DNA from: Enoplolaimus lenunculus
Lineage: Eukaryota; Nematoda; Enoplea; Enoplida; Thoracostomopsidae
DNA: 64,000 bases
Assembly: GCA_030248215.1 (NCBI GenBank)
Contig: JASANG010001676.1
Location: forward strand, 297,660 to 361,659
Direction: 5' to 3'
Shown: one piece after another, positions 24,377 through 39,968 of the stretch
How the letters are laid out: each line of letters starts with the position of its first letter
Numbering within the stretch: position 1 is the stretch's first letter
The notes under the pieces: model-generated
Databases searched by the model: none
What the model was told of the DNA's origin: nothing
The model's input: the letters and a program-made list of their open reading frames with translations, nothing else
Made by a program: the position numbers and the translations under genes

Positions 24377-24565
24377 GGCCAATGTTACTTTAAGGGGCGT
24401 AACAGTAGATTAAGCGTATTTCGAACTCTAAGACTAAGCCTAAGCATTGCAAATTTTATGTTCCTAAGCCTGCGTCTAAGCCTAAGCAAAAAATGTAATC
24501 TAGAATCTAAACCTACTCTTTATGGACCCACCAGAAACCTGGACGCTCCTTAAAGTAACATGGCC
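24377..24565 (+). mobile_element. Telomere-hexamer MITE (family B), intact with exact 8-base duplication
   Basis: It starts GGCCAATGTTACTTTAAGGG and ends GCTCCTTAAAGTAACATGGCC. The flanking 8-mers are identical, CAAAAATT at 24369-24376 and 24566-24573. The interior contains two blocks of CCTAAG hexamers separated by GCATTGCAAATTTTATG. If the MIT-like exon belongs to spartin, this element lies inside a spartin intron. Confidence 0.92.
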
Positions 24566-25157
24566 CAAAAATTTAACAAAAATTGGCATATTATTCTTTT
24601 ATACTTATTTTTCTAAAACTGTCTGAGCGTGTTTATTGCCATAATTTTCAATTTGTGTTACACTCCTTAATTTATCATACGTTTCCCAGGTACTGCATTT
24701 GTTTCCGGATTTTGGCATTCTGAACGGTGTCTACACCATTAAAAGCGATGAAATAGCTTTCAAATGAATTTTTTCGTAACAAGTACTTTTCGTTTTCTTG
24801 ATCCGGTTCAGGTTTCGGTATTTTTCCACTTTACGATTCCAATATTTTATAATTCCGGATTAATTAGCCTGCAAATCGACGTCTGAATTCACCGCGAACA
24901 AACTTTAACGCTTGGAAACGAGAACAGGAAGACATCCGCATCTACGAACGTGAAATACAAATTTGAAACATCCGCAGGTTAATTCTTGCAATTAAACGTA
25001 ATATACAAACAAAGGCAGACCTTATATTCCATATTAGGTTCTAGATGCTACAAAAATTCCCCTATGGCAAAAAGACGGTATAATACGTCATTGTTAACGC
25101 ACTGAAACTTATGACGTTGACAACAAAAACTGTTAAATACATAACTGGAAAACCCAC

Positions 25158-25283
25158 TTGAGCTTCCGCTTCCTTAGAGTCGGCTAACTGTTGCCCATGA
25201 CGAATGTCGACAAGCCTTTGAAGAATATATTCTCGCGATTTAGCCATTTTGTTGTACAATTCACTGTTTTTAGCATCTTTCAT
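25158..25283 (-). CDS. Possible MIT-domain exon of the spartin gene
   Basis: Minus-strand ATG 25283 opens 42 codons ending at a possible GTGGGT donor. The peptide has ELYNKMAKSREYILQRLVDI, which resembles the last helix of the spartin MIT domain (MQQKMKETLQNVRTRLEIL in human, from memory). It lies on the same strand as, and upstream of, the spartin 3' exons. The start could instead be a splice acceptor, and the frame is open a little further upstream. A chance similarity over 20 residues cannot be excluded. Confidence 0.38.
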
Positions 25284-25961
25284 TTTGCCGGAAAGCATAG
25301 TCACAAAAATAAATCAATATATGAAACCACACATGGGCCAGCGATTATAAACTTTCACGTGCTCCTGTTCCATTTGCAATATACTAGCTATGTTGTTACA
25401 TTATTACAATACGATAACGAATTTGGAGCTATCGTCATGAATGATTGCACTTTAAATATTTTAGAATTAAAAATCATCTGTGAACAATTAATAAGCTATT
25501 CTATACACTGTAATCTGTTGTTTATTTTGCCGAAGTATATAGCGGCTGCATTCAGTAGTTATTTCAAACACTCGTGCACAAATACGTTTCTTCGGAAAAA
25601 AGATTCACCAGTTTTTGGTTGAAGTTGCAGCTTAAAATTGAAGAATTCATTGCAGGGTCATGAACAGGTAAGCGGCCTATACATACTAAATTTAGCGTTT
25701 CTCTTTACTTGTCTGTTCCTTCGTGTTGCGTAAAAACCGTATTCTGACTCAAAATCGCCGAAGTTTTTGCGTAAAGTTCGTCGGTTTTTATTAAATTTCA
25801 AGACGTGCAAGTAAAGTAAAGACACGAAACTTTCAGCATGTATGTGGCGCATCCTTACACATATTTAGGTGCAAAAATTTTTTTGTAATCCTCACAGCTA
25901 TGGTTTTAAAATCAAAAAAGTGTCTAGCAATAAACTTGCACGAAACATATTATAGGAGACA

Positions 25962-26843
25962 CTACCGTGTCCCTATGAGTGCCAATATTAGCCGAATAAG
26001 ACCTTCAGCGGTAAACACTTCGGAACGGATCAAGCGTAACCATCTCAACTGCCGCATAGACGCAATGTAGTCCAAGCTGACATCGGTTAAATTATGACAA
26101 TACACCAAATCTAAACTGGTCAGCCAATCAAATTTAATCAATCCCCGCATGGCGGTATCACTTAAATCTTCACAATCAATCCGCAAATGACGTAACGAAC
26201 GTGATAATTTCGACACGATCGCGTCAAATATGACATCATTAACAACTGCAGACACGTCACTGAGCACCAAATGGGTTAGCGAATCAACGGCAAGTGTTGC
26301 GAACAATTCAGCCACACCGATATGACTAAAACGCGAGACTTGATCCAGCCGAATGGTCCTCAACAGTTTCCAGCGTTCCGCCAACATCTTCAACGTTTGA
26401 TCACAAATATCGGTACAGTCACAAAACGTTACTCGAATAATTGAAGGGCACTGCGTCGCCAGTACACGCGCCGCTGCCAAATCTAAACCTCGATACCCCC
26501 GAATATGCAAATTACACAAATTTTCAAACCGTCTCGGAAACATCAACGAAGCCGGTGGATGCGACTGGCTGAAACCGTAATATGTGAATTCTTCTGGAAA
26601 CGAGTATTTAATGGTTTGAGCGAATTTCGAACGCGACTTGAGCACAGTAGTGAATTTGACCAGCGCTCGATCGTATTCGATATGTTTTGGAACGAATCGA
26701 AACGAATGCCAAAGACTGTTTGTATTTAAAATTAGTGATCTCCAGCAGTGGCATACACAGCAAAGCGATTGAAATTCGTCAATGTAAAAATATGCGAAAA
26801 TGTCTAAAAGTAACGGTTGTGGTAAGTTGCTAATATTCATCAT
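25962..26843 (-). CDS. F-box and leucine-rich-repeat protein
   Basis: An intronless 293-codon frame starts MMNISNLPQPLLLDIF. Residues 6-48 form an F-box (LPQPLLLDIFAYF, then CCVCHCWRSLILN and LWHSF). The remainder carries degenerate leucine-rich repeats of the F-box family: LCNLHIRGY, IIRVTFCDCTDI, TIRLDQVSRF, LTHLVLSDV, LRHLRIDCEDLSD, LTSLDLVYCHNLTD and LRWLRLIRSEVF. It would be the substrate-recognition subunit of an SCF ubiquitin ligase, binding Skp1 through the F-box; the target is unknown. The gene ends about 680 bases before the possible MIT-like exon on the same strand. Other family members are often longer, so a downstream exon is possible, although the stop follows the last repeat naturally. 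An antisense frame at 26505-26729 is a shadow. Confidence 0.82.
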   Translation of the reverse strand: MMNISNLPQPLLLDIFAYFYIDEFQSLCCVCHCWRSLILNTNSLWHSFRFVPKHIEYDRALVKFTTVLKSRSKFAQTIKYSFPEEFTYYGFSQSHPPASLMFPRRFENLCNLHIRGYRGLDLAAARVLATQCPSIIRVTFCDCTDICDQTLKMLAERWKLLRTIRLDQVSRFSHIGVAELFATLAVDSLTHLVLSDVSAVVNDVIFDAIVSKLSRSLRHLRIDCEDLSDTAMRGLIKFDWLTSLDLVYCHNLTDVSLDYIASMRQLRWLRLIRSEVFTAEGLIRLILALIGTR

Positions 26844-26849
26844 AGCTTT

Positions 26850-28298
26850 GTTAGTTCACATCTGTAAATAAAACTTTCAACCTCAAGGATGTCTGTATGT
26901 TTGCCATCCAGTTCAACCTCAACGATGTCTGTAGCAGAGTGGGACATTACCCCGCGGGTACCCGCGCGCTTACCTGCGGGTTAGTGCGAGCCAGGTAACG
27001 AATTTCAAGCGCGGGTAATTTCAAGCCTCCTACTTTCATAAATTATCAAGACATAAATGTCATGTATTTTAGACATTAATAGCTTTAAACAGTTCAGAAA
27101 TTCGTTTCTTAAATGGGTAAAACACAAATGTCTTATATTCAAGGAATTGCTATTACCAATTTATAAGACACAAGTGTCTTGCTTTCAAGAATTAGTTGTC
27201 TATATTCAAGAAATTACTGATTTTTACATATGTGAAAAAAGCTGCTCCATATATATTTTTAACAGCGTATATAAATGTCGAAGTTCAAAGATATTTCGGG
27301 TTGAGCTCAGACTCTCTCCAACCTAAGTTTACGTCTTAGCTGTATCTTATGTTGTAGAATTAGGGTATTGGGATGAACTTTAGCCCCCAATTTTTGAGTC
27401 GGATTCCGTGGCAAATCTTAGTGTTTTATTTTAGACTTATTTGTCTTATATGTTACAGAAATATTTTTCTTAGTCGTTCATAAAGCAAAGTTTTTATTAA
27501 ACTTAAGACATTTAAGTGCGAAAATTTTCAGACCCATATTTCTGAAAAATTTACGAAATAAAATTCTTAAATTCGAGACATGTATGTCTGGAGTCAGTAT
27601 TGAAGACATAATTGTCTTAAATATAGATGCGTACACGATATCCGGATAATTTATCCAAAATGCTATTGTGTCAAATATCTTTTGGAATAATTTGCATTGT
27701 TTCACCAATAAAGCAGCTGACGCTGACGAAAAGAATCTGTATTCAAACCTGTGCTCAAAATATTGAATCACATTCCTGCATAATTTCATGATGATTTAAA
27801 ATTTTGATTTTTAAAAACATACCAAAACAAAAATATTCAGTTAAGCTGGATATTTATCGGAATAATGACTGTATTTTTGAATTATCCCAAAATTAGCCCA
27901 GTGAAAAATTTGCATCGAATACGCACCGTCAAGTACTAAGTTTATTACTTCCGCAAGAAACAAAATCAACGTATATATACATAAACCAAATCGCGTCGCG
28001 ATATTACATACTGGGCGTCCTTTTAAAATCTGATCGCTCTTGATTATAATACGCTAAGCCTAAACTGGTTATGATGCTAATTAGTAAAATGCTAGCTTGC
28101 AGATATGGCAATCAGTAAAGCGCACGTTTGACATTCCCATGACACAGAACCCATGAGTCCATAACTTTTGAATTCAAACCCTACACGCTAAGCAACTTTC
28201 TTGTCAATGCTAGCTCTCTGAATAACGCACAGCTTAGTGTGTGTGGTAGGAGGCGACAACCTCATCCTACATGGTGTTCTTTCAAAATACGGAAGACT
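26850..28298. other. Gene-free stretch with AAGACA/TGTCTT palindromes
   Basis: A GCGGGTA-rich segment (about 26950-27020) resembles one at 59750-59840. From 27040 to 27620 there are at least six short palindromic units of the form AAGACA-n-TGTCTT, also seen at 37610-37760. The 103-residue minus-strand frame at 27478-27789 covers such units and is not recognisable. Nothing supports a gene. Confidence 0.45.
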
Positions 28299-28438
28299 GG
28301 CCCATGTAAAGATCAGGGGTAGAATGTTCTGCTGTGGGACTAGAAAAGAATAAGCTTAAAACTTTAGACTATTTTTGCTTAGCTTAGTCTTAGGCTTAGG
28401 AATATGCTCATACTGTTTCGCCTGTTTTTTACATTGGC
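28299..28438 (-). mobile_element. Telomere-hexamer MITE (family A)
   Basis: In reverse orientation it starts GGCCCATGTAAAGATCAGGG and ends TTTTTTACATTGGC. A short TTAGTCTTAGGCTTAGG block remains inside. No clear duplication was found. Confidence 0.75.
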
Positions 28439-30109
28439 AGGAAGGTTCAAGGAAGCTGCAGGCTCCCCCTGAAAGAGAAAAAGCACAAAATTGATTCAAA
28501 AAGTTTGGTTGTTGAAGAAAGTTTCCTCCTGCATTTGTGTCGTGAAATTAATTGTAAATTAGGTGCGCTAAACCAATCATCAAACGCAAAAATGATACAA
28601 TTCGACTCAGCGTGTCGCTTTTACACAGTTATTTACATGAAACATGTAGATTTCTTAACTGTTGAAAATAGGTACATCTTCGGTTCCGCAGTAGTCCATA
28701 AGATCACATACTTATCTATATATTCATGCCTCAAAAAATTGTAATTTAATTGAAATTATCCGGGGAGATTATGAAGATCCTAAACGGCATTATGTTCAGA
28801 TATATTAAGACTAGAGCGTTTCCGGAAGATTTGAACCAATATTACTTTAACACTGTAACAACCAAAACATATTCCTAAGCTTAAGCCTCCTAAGCGTAAT
28901 AAACTCAAGTTCACGACAAAGCTCAGCCTAAGCCCAAGGAAACAAATTAGCAGGGTATGGTTACGTTCTTTACATTGGCCCAATTTTTCCCTTCAGGAAA
29001 TTTTTTCGTGATAAAATGATAAGGCCCCTCCTGCCTTGAATACCCAGCACTATTGAAGCAGTTGCATAATAAAAACTTTAGAATTGTGTTTTACGCTCAT
29101 AGCAATCAGCTTCTGAGTGAGGGTAGTTCCTTAGTGCAACAAGTTAAAAAAGTACTTGAGAAACGAAAATTGAAGTTAGGAAACCCAAAATCCAGTTTCG
29201 GATATCCGAAACAGAAAATTGAAATTCGGTTACCGTGATAAATTTTGATGAATATCCGGCAACAATTGCCTGGTATCTGGATATAAAAAATATCCGATGC
29301 CCATCAATCGTCTTAAACTTCAGACAATATTTGTTGAATAGAAGAAAATTTACTTTGTGTGTGCTACCGAACTAAGGTGGTCAAATTATCTAGAACTGCT
29401 TTTGATTCGGTTACTTTCAGCTCGGACTGCAACCAAGACCTTTCTAATAATGAACAATCCTTTATTGAAAACACACAAAGTTTATCAAAAACAATAAGCC
29501 CCCAAAACAATGTTTTAATAACTGCAACCCGTGCATAGATCAGGGGCGAACCTTTTTTCCGTGAAACTGCTACAACAAAAGCTTAAGCTTTAGACTATTT
29601 TTTTGCTTAGGCTTAGGAATACATTCATAATACTGTTCAGCCTAATTTATACATTGGTTAACTACTATACATAAAAATTAATTTTCTGCGCTAACTACTG
29701 TCGTACTGGTGGGCAACTTAAAGCCTGCCCCGGAAAATGGACCCAGATTCTGGCAAAATTTTCGCCAAGGTTTTTGGCAATCTAGACAGCGAATTTGTTC
29801 ATAGTTTTACAAAAGTACGTCCTTTTTAGCATACGCAAGGTTTATTCTTAGGTAACATGTATTTGCTAACTCGAATTAGGGTTCAACATATTACTTTCAG
29901 AAAAAATCGCACCTCAGAAAAACATGGACAATAAGTCTACTAAGCGGCTAGGTACCAAATTTAAAAACACACAGTTCAATGTAGACAATTCTTAGCTTCA
30001 ACCTCCATCAGGACTTAGGCATTCGTCCAATAGTATGCAAATTCGGAAACCAACTTCGGTTCAAAAGAACATAAGTTAACCATAGAACAGTAAAAATAAA
30101 ACATATACA
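28439..30109. repeat. Gene-free stretch with two decayed telomere-hexamer MITEs
   Basis: A diverged copy spans about 28833-28980 (ACCAATATTACTTTAACACT to CGTTCTTTACATTGGCC). Its left end resembles family B and its right end family A. A second copy at about 29527-29657 is family A in reverse (GTGCATAGATCAGGGGCG to TTATACATTGG). The 79-codon frame at 28505-28744 is unrecognised. The rest shows no structure. Confidence 0.55.
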
Positions 30110-35771
<5,662 letters not shown>

Positions 35772-37973
35772 TGTTAAACATTCACTTTAATCAGAATTCT
35801 AGTGTTAAACAAGAACTAATCTCTCGCCAGCCCTATTCACAAGGCAAATGGTTCAGCAATAATTTGCACGTGTAAGTTTTGTCACAAAACAGCTTGGAAG
35901 TATTTACAGCTTCTAATTATTCACCAGAATTCATGATATTAAATCTATTTCGCACGTGTGAACCTAGAAGTAAGTCGCTTGAATTTGTTACACCTGTATT
36001 TTGATTGACCAATCGGAAGACATTTTGTTGAAGGCTTTATTCTGTTTAGGCACTAAGTTAAAAAAGCAACAGTATGCAACTGTTTTCTACTTGAGAAATT
36101 TCGAATAGACCTTTCTTTACGTTGAATGTTTCTTGCAGCTGCAAGTTTCGTTGGAAAATTCATTCAGAAAACTTGCAGTTGCAATTTATTCATGATGAAT
36201 ATGAACCATGAATTCATTCATAGGTATGAATAGTTTTGAAAGTCGAAATGACTCCTAATCATGGGCTGAACATATAACTTATAGCTTCTGCTTGATTTCT
36301 ATTGCAGTATTCTGCAAATTATTCATATAAATTCATACCAAAATTCATAAACATATGATGGTTCCTTGCAAATACTTGCAGCTGCAAGAAACTCGCGCAA
36401 GTTGCAGCATTGCGTTTTTGCGCAAAAACTTGCACGTGTGAATAGCCCTTTATTGTTTATATGTTTTCTTGTATCAGAAATGTTTTTTATGCGGGAAAAC
36501 AAAATCACAACTCATCAACCTTTAGGAGATGACAACTAGCTAAGTGTATTTTCAGCAACATAGTTCTTAGGACGTAGACCTGCGGCTCCGGCTCCGGGAT
36601 TTTTCACCTCCCAACGGCGGATCCACGGCTGGGGCCACCCCGGCCGTGCCTCCCCAACAGCATCTCGATAAAAATTATATAGTGTCAATTGCTGTTCTAC
36701 GCTGTTTATTTCTGTTTTATACACAATAGTATAAGCACGCTTTAAAGTTTCTTGGCCCTGGAGTCATTTATGCGCTACAATTAGGGTTAATAGACATTTA
36801 TGGACTCTAAACAAGGGTTTAAGGACTCTACCCGCTACGGATTCTTATTAGGGATACGGACTCCTATTAATTGGGACTCAAAATGGGGATCCCCCGCCTC
36901 TTATTTGGGTCACTACAGTATGGGTTAAAAATGATCCGCCACTGTCACCTCCAATTGCACGCTGAAAGGGATGAACGCCGGACGGTCTCGGTTTACATAC
37001 TTGACAGAGAAATGCTATTTGAGGCGTCACTTTACTTCAACAAAACAGCCATACATTTTTGCTGAATCCTCGATTTCTATTGCGGTTCCAAACCATCGAG
37101 TCTCGAAAAACCGATACCTGTTCTGCCAAATACCTGGACTTGCCAAGACCGTGTTTCCGTCCGTGTACATGTGACAGCGCTGAACACAAACACAATTCAT
37201 TCCAAAAACTAAAAAAAAAAACAAAAATCCCAGTTTTTTGCCAACATTATTGAGTCATGCATTATGTTCACTGGCGGATGCATCGAATACCCGGCGTCCT
37301 GTAATCTACCTGTTTTTTAGATAATCAACTATATCTTTAACAACGGCGTCGTCGGTCATTTTATCTGAAAGTTAACTAAAAACTCAAGCACTGATTATGA
37401 CAAGCTTTAGACAGAAACAAACAAGCTAGTTATCTTTCCTGGAGGGGAGAGGTTCCTATGGGGAAAAAGTCACTCTATATGAATGAAACAAGTTTTGGCT
37501 ACACATTACACCACGCGGCCCGATATTATAATTTTCTCTAGTACATTTGTGCACGTGTATGTATGTGTCTTACAATGCATACATTATGCACATACACCAA
37601 CAGCAATTTCTTGAATATAAGACATTTTATGTTTTAACCATTTGAGAAATGAATTTGTAAGCTGGTTAAGGCTATTAATGTCTGAAATATAAGACAGTTA
37701 TGTCTTTAAAATTTAAGAAAGTTATAGGAGTCTTGAGATTTTAAGGCAATTATTTTGTGTGTATGGGGGAAAATTAAATTATAACACCGGCCGGTTCCTA
37801 TGGCAAGTGCAAATAATTGAATATGCTGATGCATAGAACTTTGTAAAATTTTAATGTAAAAATGCGGGCAATGGCGTATGCGCCGAAAAATTTAAGTTTT
37901 AGGATGAATTTCGTAATTTTTATTTCATTTCAAAAATTCCAGCGTATTAATATCTGTAACGAAAAATTCTGTT
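35772..37973. other. Flank upstream of the Rpn8 gene, gene-free
   Basis: Rpn8 promoter sequence should lie next to 35771, but no motif can be assigned. 36110-36430 is rich in CTTGCAGCTGCAAG-type palindromes (36140, 36380-36400). 36560-36690 is a truncated copy of the GGCGGATCC/CCCCGGCCGTG element also seen at 53578-53748. 36730-36920 is a fragment of the TGACCCG family ending TTATTTGGGTCACTACAGTA. 37610-37760 has AAGACA/TGTCTT palindromes. No gene is seen. Confidence 0.45.
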
Positions 37974-38350
37974 GTACTGTGTTGACCCGAAAAAGAGGGG
38001 GGTCCCCATTTTGAGTCCAAATCAATTGGAGTCTGTATCCCTAATAAGTCCGTTAGCAGATAGTCCCTAAAGCCTAATTAGTGTCCATAAATGTCAAATA
38101 ATCCTAATTGTAGCGCATTAATAACTCCAAGACCAAATAACTTGAGTTCGAAACTTTAAGGCGTACTTAAATTTTGAAAGTTCATTCCTAAGTATAACCT
38201 TGTATTATCGCTCAAGCTATTTGACACAAGACAAATAAACGTTTAATTCAACGGAAAAATATATAACAGTCTGTAACCGAATAACAAAGGGTACCCTTTG
38301 GAGAGGCCAAATAAATATCAGTCGCCCCTCTTATTCGGGTTACCACAGTA
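37974..38350 (+). mobile_element. TGACCCG-family MITE (family D), two-ended copy
   Basis: It starts TACTGTGTTGACCCGAAAAA and ends CTCTTATTCGGGTTACCACAGTA; these are inverted termini bounded by TA on each side. The last 160 bases (CATTCCTAAGTATAACCTTG onward) closely match 18167-18385, the 3' part of the long copy. The short copy lacks most of the long copy's interior, as in a deletion derivative. Confidence 0.75.
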
Positions 38351-38448
38351 AAACATTTGTTCCTTCCTGAGGTTCGTGTTCCTGTTGAGATTTGTGAGTT
38401 TTTATTAAAGTGCTTTTCTTAATCCTCGCTGTATAACAATATTCCTGC

Positions 38449-38570
38449 GATGTCCCATCTGTCTCAACTGTCCGTTTGTCCCATCTGTCCAAACTATCCC
38501 ATCTGTTCCAACTGTCCCGTTTGTCCAACTGTCCGACTGCCTCGTCTGTCCCGCTGTCCCAATTATTTTT
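38449..38570. repeat. Short minisatellite, TGTCCCATCTGTCCAAC type
   Basis: Diverged tandem units of roughly 8-20 bases built from CTGTCC and CATCTGTCC. On the other strand it reads GGGACAG, superficially like the 19.5 kb minisatellite, but the units differ. A truncated CAGGGTGTAA-family end (CAGGGTGTAAACGATAG) follows at about 38764. Confidence 0.6.
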
Positions 38571-39775
38571 GCATGTACTCCTGGTACATTGCTGTCCCGG
38601 GAAAATGGGACGGCTTTAGGGTAACATTGGCCCCTGCGATTATGCGGAACTTCAAATCCACTACTGGATCAGATCATTTGAAGACCCTTCGGAATACATT
38701 ACAAATAGAAGTGAACATGAATTTCTTTAATAAAATAATTGTACAAAACTGGATTGCTTATACCAGGGTGTAAACGATAGTAAAAACGGAAACGGAAAAA
38801 GGGTTTAAAGATATTTTTTCTGGTAACAGAATTGATACCTGCAAATATGCGCCCTTAACTTTTTAAATAGACAAAATTCTTCTTTATTGCAAAAAAATAA
38901 AATTATTTATACGATTATTACTTACAAAATATGAAAGTTACTTTTAGGGTCGTAACACAGCTTGTTCGTGAAGCAACCGTAACGTACTCATCAGTACAGG
39001 TAATAAAAATAAACCAAAACCTAGCCGCATAAATTAGCCCAACGCCATTACTACTTTGCTGACCTGCGAGAAAGCTGTACAACCCTAAAAAGCAACATGG
39101 GGATGAACTACAACAAGCCAATAGAAACCTATGTAAAAACAAAACAAAAAGCATAAAAATACTTTGCATAAAACTAATTGTAACGAAAAAATAGATTGAC
39201 AAAAATTGTAAATATAATGTGCTAAATTCTACCTCCTTTTGCGTTCCAAATCAAAAGTTTACAATTTAAAGAATTACACGTAAAGTATTAACTTTGTCTC
39301 ATTTCTGCTCAATCATTATTATTTGTACAACTGCTGTTGAAAAATGAAAACGTGGAACCATATTGATATTAATTGAAATTTTTCCATTAACCAACCCAAC
39401 CGTCCCAAAAACATCTATTTTACCCATTTCAGTCAGAAGAATCGGGTACTAGAGTAGAACATAACCTGAGGTCTGTGCCGGTTTTGCCACCTCAAGTTGT
39501 ATTTTGGTACATACCTAAAATACACCAATAAGTATAGAGATTTTCCCATGTTCCGCTGGATAAGACTTTACAGCTAAAGTTTAAGATTCTTTAATTCGGA
39601 AATAACAAATCGTCAAAAAACTCACGATCGGAAGCCCAAACATACTTAAAGTATATCACATTAGTAGCAGAAGTGCCTTAATTCTCGCTCCCCTCCCTTC
39701 TTTTTCTTCATCTGCTAGAAAACTCCGCTTGCCCGAACTTGGTCGCACTGTTGTTCTGTTTACAACAATAAAGCT

Positions 39776-39962
39776 TTGGCCAGTTTTCTCTCTTTATTTT
39801 CTTTTTCTTTTGTTTTCTATCTTGTCTTTCTTCATTCCTTTCTTTTTCTTTCTTTCTTCCTTTCCTTCCTTCTTTTCTTTGTTTCTTTCCTTTTTTAATT
39901 CTTTCTCTCTTACTAACTTTTTCTTTCTATCTCTTTTTTGTATTCGTTTAGCTGTTCTCCAG
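39776..39962. repeat. Pyrimidine (CTTT) tract just after the galactosyltransferase stop
   Basis: Nearly 190 bases of C and T on the plus strand with few purines. In the galactosyltransferase transcript this would be a purine tract within the first bases of the 3' UTR. The 119-residue plus-strand frame (39729-40088), full of Phe, Leu and Ser, is a by-product. Confidence 0.75.
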
Positions 39963-39968
39963 TTTTTG

